Source: an uncultured Porphyromonadaceae bacterium (GTDB lineage: Bacteria > Bacteroidota > Bacteroidia > Bacteroidales > Muribaculaceae). Taken from it: a DNA stretch of 64,000 nucleotides. Positions 16,722 to 24,938 of this stretch are shown piece by piece. Within the stretch, counting starts at the first letter, position 1. Every line of letters begins with the position of its first letter. A program made the translations under genes and the position numbers. Below the pieces are notes generated by a model. The model searched no databases. It was not told the origin of the DNA and saw nothing but the letters and a program-made list of their open reading frames with translations. The DNA lies in NCBI GenBank assembly GCA_947643665.1, contig CANRWW010000009.1, positions 1 to 64,000 on the forward strand, written 5' to 3'.

Positions 16722-18938
16722 TCATGACTGTTGTTTACGGAGTACAGAACGAATGGTGACAATATCTGACAGGGAGATTGATGATGGAAGCAGGTCTTTT
16801 ATTTCAATAGAACCTGTATCAGGGGGGAGTTTGCTAATTGCTGAGGTTACGGCATTAACAACTGCAGGAGTAAAGAGGTCTTCAAGTGTGATTGTCCCGT
16901 TGTCAACATAATGCATCAGATGGTTAGTGATGGTGCTTACGACGAGCGAACGCTCCAGGGCGATCTCTTCACGATCCAGGCCACGCTGAAACAGTTCATA
17001 GCTGACTTCATGGCTGAGTTTTTTTTGCGGTTTTGGTGCAGCGGTTGTTTGTTTGGATGATTTTTTTCCGGATGGATCTGTTTTGCCATAACGTCCTCCA
17101 CGTGCCACTCGTTTTAGTGAATTTTCCCGTGTGGCATCCAGCGCAGCTGTCTGTTTGAATTTCAGGTATCCGGGTATGGTAAATCCATGGCTGGCGATTG
17201 ATTTCAGTAAGCCAATGTTGGTATCAAGCGTCTGGCGTATGTCATTTACCAACTCCCTTACGCGTTGTGATGCCTTTTTGTTGTCTGTCTGGACTTTAAA
17301 AGCTGCCGTAAGTGATTGCCCGAATATTGCGGAGAGTGCGTTTGCGAAGTATTCCGCTCCTTTTTTTACACGTTCCGTAAAAATTTCGTCATGTAGCTGC
17401 CGGTCTGTGCTTGCACTTATCAATTGAATCCAACGGTCTGCTATCTCTACCACCTTTTCTCGCAGTTCGAGATTTATTTTTTGTTGTGTTTCTGCCTCTT
17501 CCGGATATGAGTAACGGAAAGTGGAATTGAATAGCCTTGACAGTGTTTCCTGCATTGTGACAAGATCGCGGAAACTGAAGAGCCTGACAAGTGTGTGACG
17601 GTAATATGCCTGTTTTATTTCGTCAAGTTTTTCAGCACTTTGCCGTGCTTCTTCTTCCTGCCTTTCAATGTAAGCCTCTACGTTGGGATCACATCCCAGG
17701 CAGGCGTTTGTAATGTCTGTTGCCAGAACGATTCCTTCAAGCGTCTTGCACCTGCTCAGAGCCACATATACTTGTCCGGGGGCGAAAGAGGCTCCTGCAT
17801 CGATAATTACATGTTCAAATGTAAGCCCTTGGCTTTTATGTATTGTAATGGCCCATGCAAGGCGCAAGGGCAGCTGTGTGAATGTGCCTTGCACCTCGGT
17901 CTCAATTGTATTGGTAGTTTCATTGACAGTATATCTGGCATTTTCCCAAACCTCAGGTTCCACCGTTATGGGTTCTGTTTCGCCAGGGCATAAAACTTTT
18001 ACAGTGGTGCGGTCTGCATATATCACATGTCCTATTTTTCCGTTGAAGTAGCGCATGGCGCCGGTGGAATCGTTTTTTATGAACATTACTTGTGCTCCGA
18101 CCTTGATTTCAAGCGACATGGGGGTTGGGTAAGAATATTCCGGAAATGTGCCCTTTACTTTTGCGGTATAGCTCATCATCGGACTCTTTATGCGGTTCAG
18201 TTCACCGAAATTGTAGCTGTCTGCCATGTGGTTGTGTGTGGTCAGACGTATGAAATCACTTTCTGTCTCCGGGCGGAATGTGGGATCTAACCTTTGTCGC
18301 AGCATTGCGAAGTCTTCATTTGTAAGTCTGTTTTCCCTTACATGGTTGAGGAGGTTTATGAAATGCTGGTTATGTTGCCGGTATACTTTTGTCAGTTCTA
18401 TGGTAACATATGGGATCTGTGCCAGTGCGCGGCTGCCAAAAAAGTAAGGGGTGTCATAATGTGCCCTCAACATAGCCTCGTCCTGTGGAGTGACCACAGG
18501 CGCAAGTTGCTGGAGATCGCCTATCATAAGCAGTTGTACTCCTCCGAATGGCAGATGTGACCGGCGGTATTTCCGCAGGGCATTGTCAACAGCGTCAAGC
18601 AGGTCTGAACGCACCATTGAAATCTCGTCAATGACAAGCAGGTCAAGCGCCCTGATTATGCGTAGCTTGTCTTTGCTGAACGAGAACTTGTCACGGTATT
18701 CCGAACCTGGAACGTAAGGTGACAGTGGCAGTTGGAAGAATGAATGTATGGTGACTCCTCCCGCATTTATGGCAGCAACCCCGGTAGGTGCCACTATTAC
18801 AATGGATTTGGCGCTCTTGTTCCGCAGGGTGTGTAAGAATGTGGTTTTCCCGGTTCCAGCTTTTCCGGTGAGGAATATGCTCATTCCGGTGTGTTCCACA
18901 AATTCCCAAGCCAGTTCAAGTTCGCTATTGTGTTCCAT
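16722..18938 (-). CDS. Pif1-like superfamily 1 helicase with C-terminal helix-turn-helix domain
   Basis: 738 residues. Walker A GKAGTGKT (residues 25-32), then a Pif1-type APTGVAAINAGG motif, DEISMV Walker B and the GDLQQLAPVV motif. Later comes TIHKSQGLTFEHV (motif V/VI region) with a UvrD_C_2-like VALSRC segment. A middle helical region leads to a basic Lys/Ser/Thr linker and a C-terminal HTH_40-like segment (RGLDREEIALERSLVVSTI). Such proteins unwind DNA 5' to 3' and act on forks, R-loops or G-quadruplexes. The exact role here is unknown. No phage or plasmid genes surround it, so it is a chromosomal housekeeping-type helicase. Confidence 0.88.
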   Translation of the reverse strand: MEHNSELELAWEFVEHTGMSIFLTGKAGTGKTTFLHTLRNKSAKSIVIVAPTGVAAINAGGVTIHSFFQLPLSPYVPGSEYRDKFSFSKDKLRIIRALDLLVIDEISMVRSDLLDAVDNALRKYRRSHLPFGGVQLLMIGDLQQLAPVVTPQDEAMLRAHYDTPYFFGSRALAQIPYVTIELTKVYRQHNQHFINLLNHVRENRLTNEDFAMLRQRLDPTFRPETESDFIRLTTHNHMADSYNFGELNRIKSPMMSYTAKVKGTFPEYSYPTPMSLEIKVGAQVMFIKNDSTGAMRYFNGKIGHVIYADRTTVKVLCPGETEPITVEPEVWENARYTVNETTNTIETEVQGTFTQLPLRLAWAITIHKSQGLTFEHVIIDAGASFAPGQVYVALSRCKTLEGIVLATDITNACLGCDPNVEAYIERQEEEARQSAEKLDEIKQAYYRHTLVRLFSFRDLVTMQETLSRLFNSTFRYSYPEEAETQQKINLELREKVVEIADRWIQLISASTDRQLHDEIFTERVKKGAEYFANALSAIFGQSLTAAFKVQTDNKKASQRVRELVNDIRQTLDTNIGLLKSIASHGFTIPGYLKFKQTAALDATRENSLKRVARGGRYGKTDPSGKKSSKQTTAAPKPQKKLSHEVSYELFQRGLDREEIALERSLVVSTITNHLMHYVDNGTITLEDLFTPAVVNAVTSAISKLPPDTGSIEIKDLLPSSISLSDIVTIRSVLRKQQS

Positions 18939-18965
18939 TGATAATGAGGTGGTTCTTTAAATAGA

Positions 18966-19005
18966 GGCTGTGCCAAAACGGATGATCTGCCGTTCTGGCA
19001 CAGCC
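18966..19005 (-). terminator. Terminator-like hairpin after the pRiA4b-like gene
   Basis: GGCTGTGCCA (18966-18975) pairs with TGGCACAGCC (18996-19005). An inner AACGG/CCGTT pair extends the stem, interrupted by one mismatch. It lies just downstream of the minus-strand gene ending at 19047. The T tract is weak. Confidence 0.65.
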
Positions 19006-19046
19006 TTGATTATTGTTTCCAGAAAAGATGGTGTATTGTTGAATTT

Positions 19047-19595
19047 TTATTGGTCGAAAGTCATTTCGTCAAATCCTGCGGCATCAAATTCATCCTCGTT
19101 GTATGAATCGGATCCGTAAAAATCCTCGTCAAAGTCTTCTGCGGCAGCTGCAGCTTTTGCATCTACTTTTGCCACAAATTCGTCTAAATCCACTGTTTGC
19201 ATCGGGGCTTTTCCAAGCGATAACGAACATATGGGATCCTTTAGGTTTATGCCGGGTATAAGTTCTTTCATTTCCATGTAGAAAGAGCGGTCGGTCATAT
19301 AATCGAATGTAAACATAAGCCTCTGCCCTTCGTCGTCAATGAGGTCTGACAGTGGTGTTTCTTCCATCAGATAAACATCCTGATCTGATGTGGTGTCCAT
19401 ATCTTCCAGTGTCACTTCCTGCCTCTTTTCCCAGTTTTGGTCGCAAATGAAAAAAGATGACAGTTGTGTCTTGTCGAAATCCACACTGTCGCATATCGCA
19501 TTTTTAAGATCAAGGAAAGTCGCGTCGGCATCAATTTTTATTTCTCTTTTGAAGTTCTCAACTTCATCTGATACTATTCGTAAATTATATACCAT
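19047..19595 (-). CDS. pRiA4b ORF-3-like protein with acidic tail
   Basis: 182 residues. The N-terminal 130 residues resemble the plasmid pRiA4b ORF-3 fold (YNLRIVSDEVENFKREI, FFICDQNWEKRQEV, RLMFTFDYMTDRSFYME). Databases sometimes label this family as an IS1096 passenger or TnpR-like protein. The last 35 residues are almost entirely Asp/Glu/Phe/Ala. No catalytic residues of a recombinase are present, and no transposon ends flank it. The molecular role is unknown. It has a clear promoter of its own at 19669-19701. Confidence 0.75.
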   Translation of the reverse strand: MVYNLRIVSDEVENFKREIKIDADATFLDLKNAICDSVDFDKTQLSSFFICDQNWEKRQEVTLEDMDTTSDQDVYLMEETPLSDLIDDEGQRLMFTFDYMTDRSFYMEMKELIPGINLKDPICSLSLGKAPMQTVDLDEFVAKVDAKAAAAAEDFDEDFYGSDSYNEDEFDAAGFDEMTFDQ

Positions 19596-19668
19596 AGGAT
19601 TGTAGTGTAATCAATTGTTATGTCGGTAGGTGGCTTGTAGTTTGTGTCATGCTTTGCCTACCTTATCG

Positions 19669-19701
19669 CAAAGGTAAAAATTTCCATCTATAACCTCAAA
19701 A
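19669..19701 (-). promoter_or_regulatory. Bacteroides-type promoter for the pRiA4b-like gene
   Basis: On the minus strand TTTTG (19697-19701) precedes TACCTTTG (19669-19676) by 20 bp, matching both consensus boxes. The leader to the ATG at 19595 is about 65-70 nt. Confidence 0.75.
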
Positions 19702-19789
19702 TTATTTTCAAAGTTTTTTGAGTGGAGGCGTATTGATTTATTCTGTTGTTGATCCTGTGCTTCTTTTTGTTCATGTGGTTGTTTGTAAA

Positions 19790-19821
19790 TTTGTTTTTAA
19801 TGGAATAAACCAGTAAATTTG
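19790..19821 (+). promoter_or_regulatory. Bacteroides-type promoter for the glycosyltransferase pair
   Basis: TTTG (19790-19793), a 20-bp spacer, then TAAATTTG (19814-19821). Both boxes match the consensus. The leader to the start codon at 19931 is about 100 nt. Confidence 0.7.
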
Positions 19822-19930
19822 TACAAATTTTAACAAGCTAAATTTTAATCCGGCGTTTGGGAAATGCAGGATTTTTAACAGGAAGCGTTATTGTCCCGAT
19901 TAATGGGTTATAGTGTAAATCTGATCAGCC

Positions 19931-20977
19931 ATGCAGGATAAAGAACCAATGTCAGCTGGAAAGCCTGAAATCAGCATAATAGTGCCGTTTTATAATGTGG
20001 AGCCATATGCCAGACGGTGCATTGAGTCTATCCAGGGGCAAACACTGGAAAATATAGAAATCATTCTTGTGGATGATGGTTCGCCAGACAGCTGCGGTGA
20101 CATAATTGACGAGTATGCTGCCGGTGATCCGCGTATCAAGGCTCTTCATATACAAAACGGTGGTATTGCGCATGCCCGCAACGAGGGATTGAAAGTGGCT
20201 TCCGCGGAAGTCATAGGCTTTGTTGACAGTGATGACTGGATAGAGCCGCAAATGTATGAGGAAATGTTGCATTTGATGCAAAGCACCGGTGCGGATATAT
20301 GTATGTGTGATTATGTGTTTGATTTTCCTCATTATACCAAATCGTCCATAGAGGAGCCGGTAAAGGAAAATTTGGTGTTTTCAAACAAGAAAGCTGTAGA
20401 AATGCTGATAGAAGACCGGTTCATACGTAATTATGTATGGAATAAGATCTTCAAAAGAACCGTGATCACAGAGTGTTTCCCTAAAAACATTGTGTTTGAG
20501 GATATGTGGGTTATGATCAAATGGTTGCACAATGCCGAAAAGATCTGTTACACACCTTATGTAGGGTACCATTATATTCAGCGTAACGGTACGGTGCAGA
20601 GTTCTGCCAAGTCCATAGAGAACCAACGTCCATATATCGCGGCATTAGAAGTGCAACTTAAATTTTTAAAAGAGAACGGATATCCGCGTAAAGTATATGA
20701 ACGCCAGTTGCTTTCAATGGCAAAAATATGCATAATTATCGCACGTGATTTTGCCCGAAAACTGCCTTATTCCAACGATCTGGGACTCGGTTTTCAGAAA
20801 GTAGTGGAATTTTTACGACAATATGAAAACGACTTTTTGCCTCTATTGAACAACAAATACCGCCATCGGTATAATCTTCTGAAAAAATCTCCACGATTAT
20901 TTTATAATCTCATAAAGCTGCAAGGTTGGCTTCAACCTAAACGCCTGTTCAAGAAAAAGGTTGTAATATATGAGTGA
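19931..20977 (+). CDS. GT2-family glycosyltransferase
   Basis: 348 residues. The GT-A fold is evident: ISIIVPFYNVEPYARRCIES at the N-terminus, ILVDDGSPDSCG (UDP-sugar binding), NGGIAHARNEGL, and the DxD-type motif VDSDDW (near residue 99) for the metal-bound nucleotide sugar. The C-terminal 150 residues are helical and basic, with no strong membrane segment. Such enzymes add sugars to exopolysaccharide, O-antigen or capsule precursors at the cytoplasmic face. The sugar is not predictable. It is followed 96 bp later by a paralogue, so a duplication is likely. Confidence 0.92.
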   Translation: MQDKEPMSAGKPEISIIVPFYNVEPYARRCIESIQGQTLENIEIILVDDGSPDSCGDIIDEYAAGDPRIKALHIQNGGIAHARNEGLKVASAEVIGFVDSDDWIEPQMYEEMLHLMQSTGADICMCDYVFDFPHYTKSSIEEPVKENLVFSNKKAVEMLIEDRFIRNYVWNKIFKRTVITECFPKNIVFEDMWVMIKWLHNAEKICYTPYVGYHYIQRNGTVQSSAKSIENQRPYIAALEVQLKFLKENGYPRKVYERQLLSMAKICIIIARDFARKLPYSNDLGLGFQKVVEFLRQYENDFLPLLNNKYRHRYNLLKKSPRLFYNLIKLQGWLQPKRLFKKKVVIYE

Positions 20978-21073
20978 GGCAATGGATGGGGTGGCGTGTC
21001 TGGGCTTAAACGCGTTTTGTGTAAAAACAGGGGAGTGTGCGCCATGTGTGCGTGATAATCTTATACCGTAAAA

Positions 21074-22120
21074 ATGGATGATAGATACAAGGACGATGGT
21101 GGTTCATCTCCTGCCTTAAGCATAATTGTCCCATTTTATAAAGTGGAAAAATATGCATGCGGATGCATAGAGTCAATTCTTTCGCAGAGTTTTACAGATT
21201 TTGAACTGATACTTGTAGATGACGGCTCCCCGGACAGGTGTGGCGAGATCTGTGACCGTTATGCGGCTAAAGATGTCCGTATAATCGTTGTCCATAAATG
21301 TAACGGCGGGTTGTCATCCGCGAGGAATGCAGGTCTGGAGATTGCAAAAGCCGATATTATAGGATTTGTTGATGGTGATGACACTGTTGAGCCTGATATG
21401 TTTTTGGAAATGGTCCGCGCAATGAAGGAAACCGGGGCGGATATTGTTGTCTGCGGGGTGAATATGGTGTATTCAGGCAACAATGTCAAGCGGCAGCCAT
21501 GGCAGTCGGAGTATAGGAAGATGTATTCTTCAGAGGAAGCCCTTGCAAAGATTTTTGACGGGGAGTGGGACAATTATGTATGGAATAAGATATATCGCAG
21601 AAGTATAATTGATCCGAAGTTTCCGGATGGGCTGAAATATGAAGATATAAGGGTTATGCCACATTGGTTTGGCAATGCGTCGCATATATGCCAGACCTCT
21701 TTTACAGGATATAATTATTTGCAGAGGCAAGACAGCATAGTGCGTGAAATTGACAAAAGCGCCCAATTGCAGTATCTTACGGCACTCTTCAGCCAGGTTG
21801 ATTTCATAAAATCAAGCAGGTACAAGGAGCGTTTTTATAATGACAGGCTTCTTTTTGCAGTGTCCCGTGGCATCGGTATCGCTCGTGATTATGCCCGTGT
21901 ACATAATTTTGACGAACAAACAAGAGATATGTTCGATTCCGTATTGGAGATATTGCATCCTTATGAATCTGAATTCATAAGTGTTCTAGGTGGGAAACAG
22001 CTTAAAAGGTATAATCTGATCAAAAGTGACAAGAAAAAATTTTACAGGCGTGTGAAATTGCAAGGGATGTTTAAGCTGAAGAATTATCTCGGACGATTCG
22101 GACAGAAATTGAACAAGTAA
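21074..22120 (+). CDS. GT2-family glycosyltransferase, paralogue of the preceding gene
   Basis: 348 residues, the same length as its upstream neighbour and colinear with it throughout. Matching landmarks are LSIIVPFYKVEKYACGCIES, ILVDDGSPDRCG, NGGLSSARNAGL, the acidic metal motif VDGDDT (DSDDW in the neighbour) and YVWNKIYRRSII. Both end in a similar basic segment (KLQGMFKLKNYL against KLQGWLQPKRLF). This looks like a tandem duplication with divergence in the acceptor-recognition half. No polymerase or flippase genes are nearby. A long hairpin closes the unit. Confidence 0.92.
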   Translation: MDDRYKDDGGSSPALSIIVPFYKVEKYACGCIESILSQSFTDFELILVDDGSPDRCGEICDRYAAKDVRIIVVHKCNGGLSSARNAGLEIAKADIIGFVDGDDTVEPDMFLEMVRAMKETGADIVVCGVNMVYSGNNVKRQPWQSEYRKMYSSEEALAKIFDGEWDNYVWNKIYRRSIIDPKFPDGLKYEDIRVMPHWFGNASHICQTSFTGYNYLQRQDSIVREIDKSAQLQYLTALFSQVDFIKSSRYKERFYNDRLLFAVSRGIGIARDYARVHNFDEQTRDMFDSVLEILHPYESEFISVLGGKQLKRYNLIKSDKKKFYRRVKLQGMFKLKNYLGRFGQKLNK

Positions 22121-22121
22121 G

Positions 22122-22189
22122 ATATCTTCAATATGATTACAGGCCATCTGAATTATCCATCAGATGGCCTGTAATCATATTGAAGATAT
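22122..22189. terminator. Bidirectional terminator with a 30-bp perfect stem
   Basis: Bases 22122-22151 and 22160-22189 are exact reverse complements, leaving an 8-nt loop (ATTATCCA). It lies between the convergent glycosyltransferase gene (ends 22120) and lrp-type gene (ends 22196). T-rich sequence follows on the plus strand. Confidence 0.85.
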
Positions 22190-22195
22190 TTCTTG

Positions 22196-22663
22196 TTATT
22201 TTTTCATTGTGACAGGTAGTGCGCGGCTGAATACTTCACGGAATGAAACGAGGGTTTCTGTGCGGAGCAGGCCGAGTGGTTGCAGTTTCTCATGGATGAG
22301 ATGGAGAAGATGCTCATTGTCACGAGCGTAAAGTTTTACGAGCATGTCGTATTGGCCTGTGGTGAAGTGGCATTCAACAACTTCAGGAACTTCGTAGAGT
22401 TTGTCAACGATTTCGTTGAATTTATCCGGTTCTTTGAGGAAAATGCCTACAAATGCGCATGTGTCATAGCCCAGCGTGGTAGGCTTGATAAGTGCACGTG
22501 AGCCTTCCAGAATATTTGTTGCCTGGAGTTTGGCGATGCGCTGATGGATGGCTGCGCCTGAAACACCACATTCGCGTGCGATTTCGAGGAATGGCTTTCG
22601 GCCATTGTCTACCAGCATCTGAAGAATCTTGGTGTCAAGATTGTCAATGTGTAAGCGTGGCAT
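22196..22663 (-). CDS. Lrp/AsnC-family transcriptional regulator
   Basis: 155 residues. An N-terminal winged helix-turn-helix (DNLDTKILQMLVDNGRKPF, then IARECGVSGAAIHQRIAKL) is followed by the RAM ligand-binding domain (about 70-145; CAFVGIFLK, EVVECHFTTGQYDMLVKLYA). These proteins sense amino acids or other small metabolites and bind DNA as octamers or dimers. The target is unknown. A minus-strand promoter candidate is at 22829-22860. The gene is convergent with the glycosyltransferases and divergent from the zinc transporter. Confidence 0.93.
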   Translation of the reverse strand: MPRLHIDNLDTKILQMLVDNGRKPFLEIARECGVSGAAIHQRIAKLQATNILEGSRALIKPTTLGYDTCAFVGIFLKEPDKFNEIVDKLYEVPEVVECHFTTGQYDMLVKLYARDNEHLLHLIHEKLQPLGLLRTETLVSFREVFSRALPVTMKK

Positions 22664-23166
22664 AACTTTTTACTTTTCCTTTAATTTAGTTGTTGTTTAA
22701 TATTCCCTTTTGTTTGTACAACAGTTACTCAATGTATAAAACTTCCGTGTAGTTGTTACTAATTTTAAATTACACATACTACAGATGGCCGGTTTCAGTT
22801 TTGTGCCTGTTGCGGTATTAGTTCACTACAAAATTAGAAAAAAGTTTTTTAATTACGAAAATTGAAACATGATTTTTGTAGCCTTTAATAAATCACAAAG
22901 AGGTTTGGATTAATATATTTTTGTTAATTTTGTAGATAAATGCGAGATGAAGCAGATGTTTAAAAGTTTGGAACGTTTAATGTGTGTTGCGTGAAACTGC
23001 TTGCTTATCAAATGTGTAAGCAGATTTTGTGCCTGGGTGGAGCAATTCTTATTTGTAGAATGTTTTCCGCAGCCAGACATACTTGGCAGCAAGTAAATAC
23101 GTTAATATGTTATTAAACATGTTTTGAATTTTTTGTTCGAAATAGCTATTTTCAATAATACAAATT
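22664..23166. other. 503-bp intergenic region upstream of lrp-type and zinc-uptake genes
   Basis: Very A/T-rich. For the minus strand there is TAATTTTG (22829-22836) with TTTTCG 19 bp upstream. For the plus strand there is TTTG (22904-22907), 17 bp, then TAATTTTG (22925-22932), which would give a leader of over 200 nt ahead of the binding-protein gene. The leader contains a possible stem near 23000 (CTGCTT with AAGCAG). A zinc-responsive (Zur) site would be expected near here, but I could not identify a convincing one. No credible small ORF. Confidence 0.4.
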
Positions 23167-24093
23167 ATGATAGTACTAAATAAATCATGGATATTTTTAT
23201 GTCGTCAGGCATTTGTGCCATTGTTGTTGTGCATGTTTTCGTGGCTTGTTTGCGGGTGTTCGGGGAGGGGATCCAGCACTTCTGCCGATGGACGTGTGGT
23301 TACTGTGAGTGTGCCTCCTCTGGAATATTTTGTAAATGCAATCGGCGGTGACAGTCTGACTGTACGTACGCTGATGGATACAAATTCCGATCCGGAGACT
23401 TTTCAGCCAGGTATGGGGCTGATGAAAGATATAAGCAGGTCAGATCTTGTTGTAGTGACTGGAGTTGTCCCTTTTGAAAAGGAGTTTGTGTCAAATATTA
23501 CATCTAATGTCCAGGATTTGAAAATCGGCGATGCCGGCAGGGGAGTGGATTATATGTATGGCACCCATGTGCATTCTCATCAGGGGGAGGTAAGCTCCGT
23601 CCATTCACATAAGGGTGAACCTGATCCGCATATATGGAGTTCCGTGAAAAACGCACGTATAATATCTGATAACGTATATGCAATGCTTTCAGAAACATAT
23701 CCTGGGCTTGCTGGATATTTCCATGCAAGGCATGAGTTGCTGAGACATCGTCTTGACAGCCTTGATGCAGAATATGAAAGGCGTCTGGCAGAGCATCCTG
23801 CATTTGTCATATGGCATCCGTCATTGAGCTATTTTGCCAGGGACTATGGTTTGGAACAAATTGCATTCAATCTTGAAAATAAAGAAACGTCGCCAATACG
23901 GTTACGTGAGGCTACGGATAACGCGCTTGAACATGAGCCGAGTGCTTTTTTCGTGCCGGAGGGACTGCCATTGGATCGTGTGGCGACTATTTCAGATATT
24001 TTGGGGGTGAGGCCTACCGGAATAAATTTCATGGACTCGGACTGGGAAGGGCACATGGAGAGGATCGTCAATACTATTTCACCTGTTAAGTAG
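23167..24093 (+). CDS. Zinc/metal ABC transporter substrate-binding lipoprotein (ZnuA-like)
   Basis: 308 residues. A long signal peptide ends in a lipobox with Cys31 (LVCGC). The cluster A-1/SBP_bac_9 fold is evident from SVPPLEYFVNAIGGD, VVVTGVVPFEK and DPHIWSSVKNARI. A His-rich loop lies just before DPHIW (HVHSHQGEVSSVHSHKGE, residues about 137-154), typical of zinc rather than manganese binders. It captures metal outside the inner membrane and hands it to an ABC permease. It is followed after 8 bp by the matching ATPase gene, but no permease gene is present. Confidence 0.88.
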   Translation: MIVLNKSWIFLCRQAFVPLLLCMFSWLVCGCSGRGSSTSADGRVVTVSVPPLEYFVNAIGGDSLTVRTLMDTNSDPETFQPGMGLMKDISRSDLVVVTGVVPFEKEFVSNITSNVQDLKIGDAGRGVDYMYGTHVHSHQGEVSSVHSHKGEPDPHIWSSVKNARIISDNVYAMLSETYPGLAGYFHARHELLRHRLDSLDAEYERRLAEHPAFVIWHPSLSYFARDYGLEQIAFNLENKETSPIRLREATDNALEHEPSAFFVPEGLPLDRVATISDILGVRPTGINFMDSDWEGHMERIVNTISPVK

Positions 24094-24101
24094 CCGCAGC
24101 A

Positions 24102-24785
24102 ATGAATAATACAATAATAAGGTTACATGAAATATCAATGAACTGGGATAACAGGGAGGTGCTGCACGATGTGGACCTGTCTGTATGCCGGGGAGACTTC
24201 CTTGCAATCACCGGACCTAACGGCGGTGGCAAATCCACTCTTCTTAAAGTGATATTGAAATTGTTGAAACCGACTTCCGGAACGGTGGATTATTTTGACC
24301 ATGACAGGAATCCGGTGCAAAGGTTGCATATAGGGTATCTTCCCCAGAAAAATATGATAGATGCACGTTTCCCGATCAGTGTGCGTGAGGCTATCTCATC
24401 TGGTTTGCTGGGGATATCAGGTATTGACAAACATGATGCATCTGAGAGGGTGAACCAGATATTGCGGCTTGTGGAGTTGCATGGACATGCATCTTCCCCC
24501 ATCGGTGAACTCTCGGGTGGACAACTGCAACGCACGCTTCTTGGGCGAGCACTCATTTCGCGGCCTTCTGTGCTGGTTTTGGATGAACCGTTGAGTTATC
24601 TGGATAAGAATTTTGAAGGACGGATATACGATATTCTTTCTGAGGTTTCCCGTGACACGACTGTGTTGCTGGTCAGCCATGAGATGAGTGTGATTTCTAC
24701 AATGGCTACACGTCATCTGATAGTTGACCGCACGTTGCATGAATGTACTGCCAGACATCATTATGTGCCGTCGGAATGTCAGTGA
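24102..24785 (+). CDS. Metal ABC transporter ATP-binding protein (ZnuC-like)
   Basis: 227 residues. Walker A GPNGGGKST (38-46), Q-loop LPQKNMID (80-87), signature LSGGQLQR (137-144), Walker B VLVLDEP (157-163) and the switch His in VSHEM are all present. It is therefore a complete ATPase. Its position right after the ZnuA-like gene assigns it to zinc uptake. The expected ZnuB permease does not follow: the next gene is a TPR protein 154 bp away, so the membrane subunit must be encoded elsewhere or is missing. Confidence 0.9.
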   Translation: MNNTIIRLHEISMNWDNREVLHDVDLSVCRGDFLAITGPNGGGKSTLLKVILKLLKPTSGTVDYFDHDRNPVQRLHIGYLPQKNMIDARFPISVREAISSGLLGISGIDKHDASERVNQILRLVELHGHASSPIGELSGGQLQRTLLGRALISRPSVLVLDEPLSYLDKNFEGRIYDILSEVSRDTTVLLVSHEMSVISTMATRHLIVDRTLHECTARHHYVPSECQ

Positions 24786-24938
24786 TTATTTGTTGTTCTG
24801 CCATTAAGCTATGCTTTGGCAAGATTTTTGCAATATAATCCATGTGACACCGATCATTGTTATAATTTGACAATAAGTTTACATAAAGGCCGGGATACCT
24901 GATCTACGGTAATTTCAGATTTCCCTTTCTCATAGATT

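Larger units (their letters stand above)
19596..19930. other. 335-bp divergent intergenic region with two promoters
   Basis: It separates the minus-strand pRiA4b-like gene from the plus-strand glycosyltransferase. It holds a full consensus promoter in each direction (19669-19701 minus, 19790-19821 plus) and otherwise A/T-rich sequence. I see no small gene or RNA. Confidence 0.6.

Noticed and set aside
19047-19595. Mobile element suggested by the IS1096/TnpR-type family label
   Set aside because: No inverted terminal repeats, target duplication or transposase are present around the gene.
22910-23092. 60-residue frame in the region upstream of the zinc-binding protein gene
   Set aside because: Composition is random-like, there is no promoter in the right orientation close by, and it sits in the probable leader of the next gene.
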